Below the pieces are notes generated by a model. It was not told where the DNA came from. It did not search any database and saw only the letters and a program-made list of their open reading frames with translations. Positions 1-5,087 of a stretch of DNA of 5,087 nucleotides are shown piece after piece (within the stretch, counting starts at the first letter, position 1; each line of letters begins with the position of its first letter). The DNA is from Veillonellaceae bacterium UBA5809 (GTDB lineage Bacteria; Bacillota; Negativicutes; Veillonellales; Dialisteraceae). A program made the position numbers and the translations under genes. The stretch spans positions 1-5,087 of the forward strand of contig DIDD01000004.1 in NCBI GenBank assembly GCA_002417965.1. Direction: 5' to 3'.

Positions 1-22
1 CAATTTGAACATGTTCAAATTG
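1..22. promoter_or_regulatory. Perfect 22-bp palindrome, probable second TetR operator
   Basis: This is an exact inverted repeat with half-site CAATTTGAACA and no spacer. Bases 5-20 are identical to bases 739-754, the palindrome in front of the tetR gene, so the same TetR protein most likely binds both. It lies 35 bases beyond the tetR stop codon. It would therefore sit in the leader or promoter of whatever gene follows to the left, outside the window. It is A+T-rich and has no T-tract, so it is not a terminator. That it is a binding site is inferred from symmetry and duplication. Confidence 0.8.
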
Positions 23-57
23 AGGCGGAAAAAAATAAGTCCTGCAAAAAACTTTTT

Positions 58-726
58 TTACTGCTCGATAGAAAGACGAATCAGCTGTTCTGCAATATCA
101 GACAGTACATCATCTTTTTCTTTGATTTCCTGAAGCACCTGCTCGACCTGTTCCTTATGAAATCCAAAAATAAACAGGACTTCACGGAGAAGCAGTTCCT
201 GGTACTTATCAGGGGATATGGTTCTGTTGAAGTAAAGCTCTGCCACATAACTTCTCATGGCCCCTTTAATCAGAAGCGTCCGGAGATAATAATCCTCATG
301 ATTAAAAGACTGTCCGCATCCGCGGAACATGTGCTCCGACACAGCGGAAAGCTCTTCCGTCATTTTCTGAAAAATCATATTGGATGTATAACCTTCGTAA
401 TAACATTCCCTGACCAGATTATTCCAGGTTACAGCTTTCAGCTCTACCGCACACATGGCTGCATATTGAAAAGCCGGTGATGCATCGTGAAAATTTTCTG
501 TAATCAAATGAATGCATTTATCCAGCAGGGAAAGAACCAGGGCCTGAAAGATTTCCGCCTTGTTCTTATAAAAATAATAAATACTCCCCGTTAAAATTCC
601 TGAACGGTTCACAATCTGGCGTATTGTCGTTTTTTTGTATCCCTGCTGTACAAAAAGCTCTTTAGCGCTGGTAAGAATCTTTGAGCGCACTTCTTCAGGC
701 CTGACGGCCGATGATTCTCTTGTCAT
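58..726 (-). CDS. TetR/AcrR-family transcriptional regulator
   Basis: A 222-residue one-component regulator, typical in length for the TetR family. These proteins bind palindromic DNA as dimers and release it when a small ligand enters the C-terminal helical domain. The N-terminal DNA-binding domain spans about residues 13-60. It shows the usual family pattern: ILTSAKELF (helix 1), then TTIRQIVNRSGILTGSIYYFYKNKAEIF, in which the recognition helix ends in the YYFYKNK signature (Y50-K56). The remainder (about 65-222) is helical, divergent and ligand-specific, so the inducer cannot be read from it. The ATG at 724-726 is preceded by AAGGAGG at 731-737. The gene has its own promoter and an operator over its predicted transcript start, so autorepression is likely. 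A terminator separates it from the efflux operon. A second operator copy at 1-22 points to a target gene to the left. Confidence 0.93.
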   Translation of the reverse strand: MTRESSAVRPEEVRSKILTSAKELFVQQGYKKTTIRQIVNRSGILTGSIYYFYKNKAEIFQALVLSLLDKCIHLITENFHDASPAFQYAAMCAVELKAVTWNNLVRECYYEGYTSNMIFQKMTEELSAVSEHMFRGCGQSFNHEDYYLRTLLIKGAMRSYVAELYFNRTISPDKYQELLLREVLFIFGFHKEQVEQVLQEIKEKDDVLSDIAEQLIRLSIEQ

Positions 727-738
727 GGCTCCTCCTTA

Positions 739-752
739 TTGAACATGTTCAA
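739..752. promoter_or_regulatory. TetR operator in front of tetR
   Basis: The perfect 14-bp palindrome TTGAACATGTTCAA lies between the -10 box (757-762) and the ribosome binding site (731-737) of the tetR gene. The predicted transcription start, about seven bases past the -10 box, falls inside it. A bound dimer would block RNA polymerase, the standard design for TetR autorepression. The shared core with the palindrome at 1-22 extends to 16 bases (739-754). Binding by this protein is inferred, not shown. Confidence 0.82.
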
Positions 753-756
753 ATAT

Positions 757-785
757 AAGATAACTCTTTCTGCCCGTCCTGTCAA
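757..785 (-). promoter_or_regulatory. Sigma-A promoter of tetR with A+T-rich upstream element
   Basis: Read on the minus strand, a perfect -35 box TTGACA (785-780) is followed after exactly 17 bases by TATCTT (762-757), one mismatch from the TATAAT consensus. Bases 786-817 just upstream are almost entirely A and T, as expected for an UP element that contacts the polymerase alpha subunit. The promoter should be strong when the operator is empty. The tetR start codon lies 31 bases past the -10 box. Confidence 0.85.
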
Positions 786-817
786 TATATAAATTATAAT
801 TGTTTATTATATTTATA

Positions 818-857
818 ACAAAACAGCCTCCCTTTTTATGAAAGAAGGCTGTTTTGT
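818..857 (-). terminator. Rho-independent terminator of the efflux operon
   Basis: Two perfectly complementary 12-base arms (818-829 ACAAAACAGCCT and 846-857 AGGCTGTTTTGT) enclose a 16-base loop, in which CTTT (832-835) can pair further with AAAG (841-844). On the minus strand the descending arm ends in GTTTTGT and runs into T/A-rich sequence. The hairpin starts six bases after the stop codon of the binding-protein gene, so it ends the four-gene transcript and insulates the tetR promoter. Confidence 0.87.
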
Positions 858-863
858 TTCGTT

Positions 864-1664
864 CTATTGGCTGACTCCTTCCGGCGGAGGAACTGTCAGA
901 TCGGTTCCAAACCATTTCACCGACATCTGACGGAGTGTGCCGTCATTTTTCATATCCTGAAGAATGCGGCTGACCTGGACAGATAAATCCCGTCCCCTCC
1001 CGTCCTTCCGAAAAGCAAATACAGCAGGCAGGACCGGAATCCGGGACGGATGGATATGAATGTCCATATGAAGGTCCCGCGCCGCAATTTCTGCTCCGCT
1101 GCGCAGCATAAAGGCCGCGTCATAGGTTCCGTTCATCACTGCCGGCAGGAGGACTGACTGATCATCCAGATATCCTGTTTTTACCGGATTTCCATGGGAT
1201 TCATTCCAGCGGTCCAGCACCAGGGACAGATTGGTCCCCGCCGCCACACACACTGAGCGGCCCTGAAAGGACTGTATTCCTTCATCAGAAAATGGTTCTC
1301 CGCTTTCTGCCGTAACGAGGACGTAGGGATCATAATCATAGGGTGCTGTAAAAAGATATTTTTCTTCCCGCTCTTTGGTAGCGGCTGTGGGGTTGGCAAT
1401 GGAATCCAGGGATCCGCTGTCCAGCATGCCCCAGAGTCCGGTCAGCGTCCCCATGCGGAAACGCACTGTCTTCCCCATGCGGCGTCCGATTTCATTCCAT
1501 ATATCGATCTCAAATCCTTCAGGATGCCCTTCTCCGTCAATCTGCGTATAACGGGCCATCTGTCCAGTAGTACCCACAGTCAATTCATCAGTGCGGCCGG
1601 AGCTGCATCCGGAAATAAATATAATAATAAAAAGCAAAGACAGAAGTCCTGCCTTATATTTCAT
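864..1664 (-). CDS. Family-3 extracellular substrate-binding lipoprotein, without ABC partner
   Basis: This 266-residue protein has the fold signature of periplasmic binding proteins of the SBP_bac_3 type (polar amino acid binders such as GlnH and FliY). The N-terminus is a lipoprotein signal: basic MKYK, a hydrophobic stretch, then the lipobox I-S-G-C with Cys20 as the predicted lipidated residue, so it should be anchored on the outer face of the membrane. Family landmarks follow: PEGFEIDIWNEIGRRMG (48-64), GLWGMLDSGSLDSI (76-89), TKERE with Arg99, the position that usually grips the ligand carboxylate, FTAPYDYDPYVLV (105-117), the hinge-side segment AAGTNLSLVL (141-150), and NGTYDAAF (178-185). 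The ATG is set by AAGGGAGG eight bases upstream (1673-1680). It is the last gene of the operon, 29 bases after an MFS gene. No permease or ATPase gene lies in the window, so it either feeds a transporter encoded elsewhere or acts as a sensor or scavenger. The ligand is unknown. Confidence 0.9.
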   Translation of the reverse strand: MKYKAGLLSLLFIIIFISGCSSGRTDELTVGTTGQMARYTQIDGEGHPEGFEIDIWNEIGRRMGKTVRFRMGTLTGLWGMLDSGSLDSIANPTAATKEREEKYLFTAPYDYDPYVLVTAESGEPFSDEGIQSFQGRSVCVAAGTNLSLVLDRWNESHGNPVKTGYLDDQSVLLPAVMNGTYDAAFMLRSGAEIAARDLHMDIHIHPSRIPVLPAVFAFRKDGRGRDLSVQVSRILQDMKNDGTLRQMSVKWFGTDLTVPPPEGVSQ

Positions 1665-1693
1665 GAATCATGCCTCCCTTCCAGTTTATGGTG

Positions 1694-2881
1694 TTACTGG
1701 GAGAACTGTCCTCTCCTTGACCAGAGCATCCAGGCCGCTGCCATGAAGAACAGCGCCGTTGACCAGAATACGGCACCGTATCCATACTGCATGGCAATGG
1801 CTCCGCTGCAGATAGGTCCGGCCACATTGCCCATCATGGAAGCGCTGGATGTGACCCCGATGACAATGGATCTTTTTTCGGCCGGTACCGATGTAGTGAG
1901 TATTGTATTGGCAATCGGCATAATGAGACCGATGGAAAGTCCCGTCATGGCCCGGAAAACGCCGAGCAGAAAAACATTGGGAGCCCAGTATTGAATAATA
2001 AAGAGAACTCCTGTCACAATTGTGCTTCCCAGAAGAAGTTTCGCATGGGATATGCGGGAAGATAATTTGCCTACAGACATAGAGGAAAGGGCGCTGGTCA
2101 GTCCTGCCGCAAACAGAATCACTCCGGCCAATGTGGCCACCATGGGTGAATTGCCGGACATCTGTTTAATATACAGAGGCAGAATAGGTCCGATTCCGGT
2201 AAGTCCGAAATTGACCAGAAACTGCATGAGAATCATAAGCCGGATAAGAGGATTGCTCAGAAAATACCGGAAATTTTCAAGCATGGACACACGAGATTTT
2301 TCTGTTTTTTCCGGTTTCTTCACATGAATAAGAAAGTAGGTCAGTAAAAAGCAGAAGAAGGCCAGGCCGCCGAACAGGAGAAAGGGCACACGGTATCCCA
2401 GAGTATCGGCAACCAGCCCGCCTGTGACTGGTCCCACCATGATGCCCATGACCATGGCTGCCTGAAAAAGTCCCATGGCCCAGGGAAGCTTTTCAGCCGG
2501 TGTCACATAGGCAATCAAAGATAGTCCGATGGCAATAAATCCGCCGCTGGCCCCCTGCAGCATACGCAGGAAAAAAAGTTCCTGCGGTGTCTGCACAAAG
2601 GCCGTGCTGAGCATGAGAACGGTCATACATAAAAGAATACTCATAAGGATCCTTTTGTGCCCGTGTTTCTCACACTGAACGGTCCACCATGGATTGGTCA
2701 GAGCGATCATGAAAGGAGTAATTCCTGAAATGAGACCGGCCCAGAAGGCAGCCTGTCCCGGATCTTCAATGCCCAGATCAAAAATAAAAAGAGGAATAAA
2801 TGTGACAACCCCCATAACCGCAATGCCTACACCGATCTGTATGGCTGCAATGGTATAAACAATTTCTTTCCACCGGTTCAT
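1694..2881 (-). CDS. MFS transporter, DHA1 / MdtG-like drug efflux type
   Basis: A predicted proton-coupled inner-membrane exporter of 395 residues with about 12 hydrophobic segments in two halves, joined by a basic loop near residues 187-205. Similarity by eye is closest to MdtG-like multidrug transporters: the ITPF..A..NPWW segment before loop 2-3, LRMLQGASGGF (motif B, about 105-115), MGIMVGPVTGGLVAD (motif C of antiporters, about 145-159), FRAMTGLSIGLIMP, and GNVAGPICSGAIAMQYGYGAVFW near the end. Motif A in loop 2-3 is degenerate: the usual G-x-L-A-D-R-x-G-R-K reads T-V-Q-C-E-K-H-G-H-K, with Glu71 in place of the aspartate. Start: ATG at 2879-2881 with AGGTGA at 2891-2896. An in-frame UUG directly before it (2882-2884) is a possible alternative with equally good spacing. 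Second transporter of the operon, 42 bases behind the DHA2 gene. Substrate unknown. Confidence 0.9.
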   Translation of the reverse strand: MNRWKEIVYTIAAIQIGVGIAVMGVVTFIPLFIFDLGIEDPGQAAFWAGLISGITPFMIALTNPWWTVQCEKHGHKRILMSILLCMTVLMLSTAFVQTPQELFFLRMLQGASGGFIAIGLSLIAYVTPAEKLPWAMGLFQAAMVMGIMVGPVTGGLVADTLGYRVPFLLFGGLAFFCFLLTYFLIHVKKPEKTEKSRVSMLENFRYFLSNPLIRLMILMQFLVNFGLTGIGPILPLYIKQMSGNSPMVATLAGVILFAAGLTSALSSMSVGKLSSRISHAKLLLGSTIVTGVLFIIQYWAPNVFLLGVFRAMTGLSIGLIMPIANTILTTSVPAEKRSIVIGVTSSASMMGNVAGPICSGAIAMQYGYGAVFWSTALFFMAAAWMLWSRRGQFSQ

Positions 2882-2905
2882 CAAGTTCTTTCACCTGTCC
2901 GTTCC

Positions 2906-2921
2906 AACCTGTTTTCAGGCT
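2906..2921 (-). other. Small hairpin between the two transporter genes
   Basis: In the 42-base gap between the DHA2 stop and the DHA1 start, the transcript can fold AGCCTG-AAAA-CAGGTT, a 6-pair stem with one G-U pair and a four-base loop. No T-tract follows, so it is not a terminator. It might protect mRNA or modulate translation of the next gene, whose ribosome binding site starts 10 bases downstream. A chance occurrence is also possible. Confidence 0.3.
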
Positions 2922-2923
2922 GC

Positions 2924-4339
2924 TTATGTGCGGTCTTTTGAAAAATGAAAGGCTGCATATTGAAATAAAAATGCCGCTGTTACTGATCCCAGGACAATAT
3001 AAAATCCATGTTCCGTACCCCATCGTGTCGCCTGGGCAAAGGCTTCAGTTCCCATGGCAAAGCCGCTCTGCGATGCAGCCACTGCCGCCGAAGCCACAGA
3101 GATACCCACCGCACATGCCACCTGCTGCATGGTATTAATCAGCGCATTCCCGTCAGGGGAAGAGGCCGGCGGAAGACTTGCCAGGGAATGTGTAATGGTG
3201 TTGGAAAGGACCATGCCGATCCCCGCCATATAAAGAAGGTAAAATGCAGAAAACCAGAAGGCGCCTGTACGGATGCCAAAAAGAGCAAAAAGAAGGGATG
3301 CCGATATCATGCACATCCCGCCTATGGCAATGGGCTTCACAGATCCCCATAAATCAAGAAGGCGTCCTCCCACCGGGGAAAGAACCGCCCCGGCCAGCGC
3401 CCCCGGAAACAGAAGAAGACCGGCCTCCATGGCTGATGCCCCTTCTGATATCTGCATATAGTTGGGCAGCAGAAATGAATAGGCCAGACTGGCTATCTGC
3501 AGAGCTCCTATGGAGCATAGAAAAAGGGAAAACGGCGCTGTTTTTAAAATCTGCAGACGGATAACGGGAGAGGCAGAGTTCCACGTGCGGACCGCGAATA
3601 CCGCAGAGGACAGTATAAACACAATGGCACAGAGGATCACCTGCCCGTCCCGGAGTCCGGTTTCTCCGGTCCTGTTTAATCCGTACAGAAGACTCGTAAA
3701 AATAAACACAATCAGAAAAGAAGAAAAGAAATCAAAGGAACGGGATGAGTGACGGTCTTCTTTGTCAATGGCATACAGCCCTGCTGCCAGGGCGGCTGCC
3801 AGAAGGGGAAGAAGAAAGACAAAAATATATCTCCATGACAGATATTCCGTGATCAGACCTCCAAAAACAGGTCCTATGGCAGGCGCCGCCGCAATATTCA
3901 GATTTCCGATGCCCATCATAAGGCCCATATGGGAAAGAGGTGTTTTGCTGAGAATAATATTGAACATCAGCGGCATCCCGATTCCCATTCCAAGGCCTTG
4001 AAACAGCCGCCCCAGCAGCAGCAGCTGAAACTGCCGGGCCGCTATATCCATAAAGATCCCGGCAAGAAATAAAAAAAAGCCTGTCAGGAATAAACTCCGT
4101 CTGGAAAATCTGTCATTGAGAAAAGAGGATATCGGAACCAGGAAAGACGTCATCAGCATAAAACCCGTGGTCAGCCACTGTACTTCCGATGTGGATACGG
4201 AAAATTCCTTCATCAGTGTCGGAAAAGCAATGTTCAGCGCTGTTTCTACAATAATTCCGCACAGGCACATAGTCCCCGCCGCAAAAACAGAGAGAATCAG
4301 TTTTTTGTTAATTTTTTCATACCGTGAAGTTTCACTCAT
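2924..4339 (-). CDS. MFS transporter, DHA2 (EmrB/QacA-type) multidrug exporter
   Basis: A 471-residue membrane protein with about 14 hydrophobic segments, the hallmark of the DHA2 drug:H+ antiporter family, which expels lipophilic cations and other toxic compounds. Segment 1 reads IVETALNIAFPTL (30-42), matching the family's LDxTIVNVALP motif with Glu32 where QacA-type pumps carry aspartate. Segment 2 begins at QWLTTGFML (54-62). Motif A is SFLNDRFSRRSLF (72-84), keeping D76 and R80-R81 but with Ser in place of both glycines. Motif B is GRLFQGLGMGIGMP (110-123). Motif C is GNLNIAAAPAIGPVFGG (145-161), followed by SWRYIF. The ATG overlaps the marR stop in an ATGA arrangement. The nearest ribosome binding site (GGAAGGGA, 4351-4358) is 11 bases away, so translational coupling to marR is likely. 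MarR-MFS pairs of this layout are a common inducible efflux arrangement, which supports a drug or metabolite export role. Substrate not determinable. Confidence 0.94.
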   Translation of the reverse strand: MSETSRYEKINKKLILSVFAAGTMCLCGIIVETALNIAFPTLMKEFSVSTSEVQWLTTGFMLMTSFLVPISSFLNDRFSRRSLFLTGFFLFLAGIFMDIAARQFQLLLLGRLFQGLGMGIGMPLMFNIILSKTPLSHMGLMMGIGNLNIAAAPAIGPVFGGLITEYLSWRYIFVFLLPLLAAALAAGLYAIDKEDRHSSRSFDFFSSFLIVFIFTSLLYGLNRTGETGLRDGQVILCAIVFILSSAVFAVRTWNSASPVIRLQILKTAPFSLFLCSIGALQIASLAYSFLLPNYMQISEGASAMEAGLLLFPGALAGAVLSPVGGRLLDLWGSVKPIAIGGMCMISASLLFALFGIRTGAFWFSAFYLLYMAGIGMVLSNTITHSLASLPPASSPDGNALINTMQQVACAVGISVASAAVAASQSGFAMGTEAFAQATRWGTEHGFYIVLGSVTAAFLFQYAAFHFSKDRT

Positions 4340-4779
4340 GCCGTTATTTTTCCCTTCCGCATGCCTGTCAGCAGCTTTTGAAGAAGATCCTCCAGAACAA
4401 GTCCCTCCTCCGGATTAAGAAGCTGCCGGAAGAGCATTTCTTCCTGTCCTGCGCGGTGTACGGCATTTTCTTCAAAAGAACGCGCCTTGTCTGTCACGGT
4501 CACTCTTTTTCTGCGTCTGTCCCTGCCGTCCTTTACCCTTTGTATCCATCCATTTTTTTCCATAGCTTTTAATAAAGAGGTAACCGATGATTTTTGTATG
4601 TCCAGCATCTTTTCAATATCTTTCTGATCATAAATTTCTCTCTTTCTGTCTCCTTGAAGAAGCAGAAGAAGAATACGGGCCTGCACACAGGTGAGGCCGA
4701 ATTCTGAAAGAGAACGGTTCATCTCCCTGTTCATAATATGAAAAAGACTGTGAAGCAGGCCGGCTATATTTCCGTCCAA
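4336..4779 (-). CDS. MarR-family transcriptional regulator of the efflux operon
   Basis: A 147-residue winged-helix repressor, normal in length for MarR. The dimerisation helix (about 4-27) is followed by the winged helix: DQKDIEKMLDIQKSSVTSLLKAMEKNGWIQRV (51-82, helix-turn-helix) and the wing DGRDRRRKRVTVT (84-96), with the D-x-R-R signature of the family. The C-terminal helices complete the dimer interface. There is one cysteine, Cys31. The start codon is UUG (4777-4779), chosen because AAAGGAG lies eight bases upstream at 4788-4794 and residues upstream of the helix fit the family. The nearby ATG at 4784-4786 is out of frame and only one base from the Shine-Dalgarno. First gene of the four-gene unit, overlapping the DHA2 exporter by four bases. 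MarR proteins next to exporters usually repress their own operon and are released by phenolic or other drug-like ligands; that is assumed here. Confidence 0.92.
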   Translation of the reverse strand: MDGNIAGLLHSLFHIMNREMNRSLSEFGLTCVQARILLLLLQGDRKREIYDQKDIEKMLDIQKSSVTSLLKAMEKNGWIQRVKDGRDRRRKRVTVTDKARSFEENAVHRAGQEEMLFRQLLNPEEGLVLEDLLQKLLTGMRKGKITA

Positions 4780-4787
4780 AATCCATT

Positions 4788-4794
4788 CTCCTTT
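4788..4794 (-). promoter_or_regulatory. Ribosome binding site that fixes the UUG start of marR
   Basis: AAAGGAG on the minus strand is eight bases from the UUG codon at 4777-4779, which is ideal spacing. The only nearby ATG (4784-4786) is a single base away and in a different frame. The first in-frame AUG codons are Met16 and Met20, which would cut into the dimerisation helix. Confidence 0.75.
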
Positions 4795-4795
4795 G

Positions 4796-4821
4796 TTTGA
4801 ATTCTAACTATATGAGTATAG
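4796..4821. promoter_or_regulatory. Candidate MarR operator region (two inverted repeats)
   Basis: Two imperfect symmetry elements surround the predicted transcription start near 4808. CTATA-4-TATAG (4808-4821) overlaps the -10 box, and TTTGAATTCTAA (4796-4807) is a 12-bp palindrome with one mismatched pair lying just downstream. Their position over the -10 box and start is where a MarR repressor would block its own promoter. Which of the two is the true site cannot be decided from one sequence. Confidence 0.5.
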
Positions 4822-4843
4822 AAAAAAATCAATCTTTTGTCAA
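4815..4843 (-). promoter_or_regulatory. Consensus sigma-A promoter of the marR-efflux operon
   Basis: On the minus strand a perfect TTGACA (4843-4838) is separated by exactly 17 bases from TATACT (4820-4815), one mismatch from consensus. The spacer contains a run of seven T. The -35 box begins on the last base of the jag terminator stem, so the operon starts immediately where the upstream transcript ends. A promoter this good implies tight repression, in keeping with the MarR gene it drives. Confidence 0.88.
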
Positions 4844-4886
4844 AGAACCGGCACGCTCCGAATCTGATCAGAGCATGCCGGTTCTT
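4843..4886 (-). terminator. Rho-independent terminator after jag
   Basis: The arms AAGAACCGGCA (4843-4853) and TGCCGGTTCTT (4876-4886) pair perfectly over 11 bases, then continue past one C-A mismatch with GCTC (4855-4858) against GAGC (4871-4874). This gives a 15-pair stem with a 12-base loop. On the minus strand the stem ends in GGTTCTT plus T, a short T-tract before the marR -35 box. It lies 17 bases after the jag stop codon. Because the arms are symmetric and the plus-strand exit is also pyrimidine-rich, it may act in both directions. Confidence 0.8.
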
Positions 4887-4903
4887 CCTCTGTGATCCGG
4901 TGA

Positions 4904-5087
4904 TTATTTCGGCCGAATCACCACTTTGCGGTAAGGCTCTTCGCCCTCGCTGTCGGTGGTAATTGATTCATCATCCTGCAGTGCCATATGAATGACTCTT
5001 CTTTCTGAAGCATTCATCGGTTCGAGAGCCAGGGGATCATGGGTCTTCTTAACCCGTCCTGCCAATCTGTGCGCCAGAGACTCCAAT
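4904..5087 (-). CDS. jag: KhpB/Jag RNA-binding protein, C-terminal R3H domain (partial)
   Basis: Only the last 60 or so codons are inside the window; the gene continues past the right edge, so the true start is not visible. The segment is the R3H single-strand nucleic-acid-binding domain that ends KhpB/Jag (SpoIIIJ-associated) proteins. Recognisable are AHRLAGRVKKTHDPLALEPM, the R-x-x-x-H core within SERRVIHMAL, and the strongly conserved ending SEGEEPYRKVVIRPK. In Firmicutes the full protein has a Jag-N domain, a KH domain and this R3H domain. It binds many RNAs, often with KhpA, and influences cell elongation and division. The gene normally follows yidC/spoIIIJ in the rpmH-rnpA-yidC-jag cluster near the replication origin, and mnmE often comes next. 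Here the next gene is marR, after a terminator. Confidence 0.93.
   Translation of the reverse strand, partial: LESLAHRLAGRVKKTHDPLALEPMNASERRVIHMALQDDESITTDSEGEEPYRKVVIRPK

Noticed and set aside
23..57. Possible terminator after tetR (A-run and T-run at 45-60)
   Set aside because: The only pairing is A6 against T7 with almost no loop and no G-C pairs, too weak to terminate. The tetR transcript may run on into the next gene.
157..480. Plus-strand open frame of 107 codons opposite tetR
   Set aside because: It is fully antisense to a well-supported TetR gene, with no family resemblance and no promoter seen for it.
1181..1399. Second minus-strand frame inside the binding-protein gene
   Set aside because: It is a different frame nested in a gene with a complete lipoprotein signal and family motifs. 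Its translation shows no domain.
1524..1994. Plus-strand open frame of 156 codons
   Set aside because: It lies antisense across the binding-protein and DHA1 genes, has no recognisable domain, and both minus-strand proteins have clear family motifs there. It is a shadow frame.
3008..3564. Several overlapping plus-strand frames of 60-114 codons
   Set aside because: They are low-complexity, Arg/Pro/Cys-rich translations antisense to the DHA2 exporter, typical of shadow frames.
1..5087. CRISPR arrays, insertion sequences, tRNA genes, integrase sites
   Set aside because: I saw no regularly spaced repeats, transposase motifs, tRNA-like cloverleaf or direct-repeat attachment sites. The only repeats are the two TetR palindromes.

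Overview
The window looks like chromosomal DNA from a Gram-positive Bacillota (Firmicutes), most likely a member of Clostridia of moderate GC content. The reasons are strong AGGAGG-type ribosome binding sites, textbook sigma-A promoters (TTGACA-17-TATACT and TTGACA-17-TATCTT), a probable UUG start codon, a lipobox-bearing binding protein, and the tail of a KhpB/Jag RNA-binding protein, a Firmicutes gene usually found near the replication origin. The exact taxon is an inference.

All genes read on the minus strand, so transcription runs from high to low coordinates. At the right edge (4904-5087) is the C-terminal R3H domain of KhpB/Jag, closed by a long hairpin (4843-4886). The end of that hairpin touches the -35 box of a consensus promoter (4815-4843), which starts a four-gene unit: a MarR-family regulator (4336-4779, UUG start), a 14-helix DHA2-type MFS exporter (2924-4339, ATGA overlap with marR), a 12-helix DHA1-type MFS transporter (1694-2881), and an orphan family-3 substrate-binding lipoprotein (864-1664). 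Gaps inside the unit are -4, 42 and 29 bases, and a 12-bp-stem terminator (818-857) closes it. Inverted repeats around the marR -10 box and transcription start suggest autorepression by MarR.

To the left is a separate TetR-family regulator (58-726) with its own consensus promoter, an A+T-rich upstream element, and a TTGAACATGTTCAA palindrome over the predicted start of transcription. A longer, perfect 22-bp version of the same palindrome lies just after the gene at 1-22, at the window edge. This suggests that TetR controls both itself and the next gene to the left, which is not visible.

Taken together, the region is an accessory drug- or metabolite-efflux cassette placed directly behind jag, where mnmE is often found in Firmicutes. 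The unusual aspects are the pairing of two different MFS families with a solute-binding lipoprotein that has no ABC permease or ATPase nearby, and the paired TetR operators. I see no RNA genes, CRISPR arrays or insertion sequences. I found no wholly new system; the orphan binding protein in an efflux operon is the best candidate for something undescribed.
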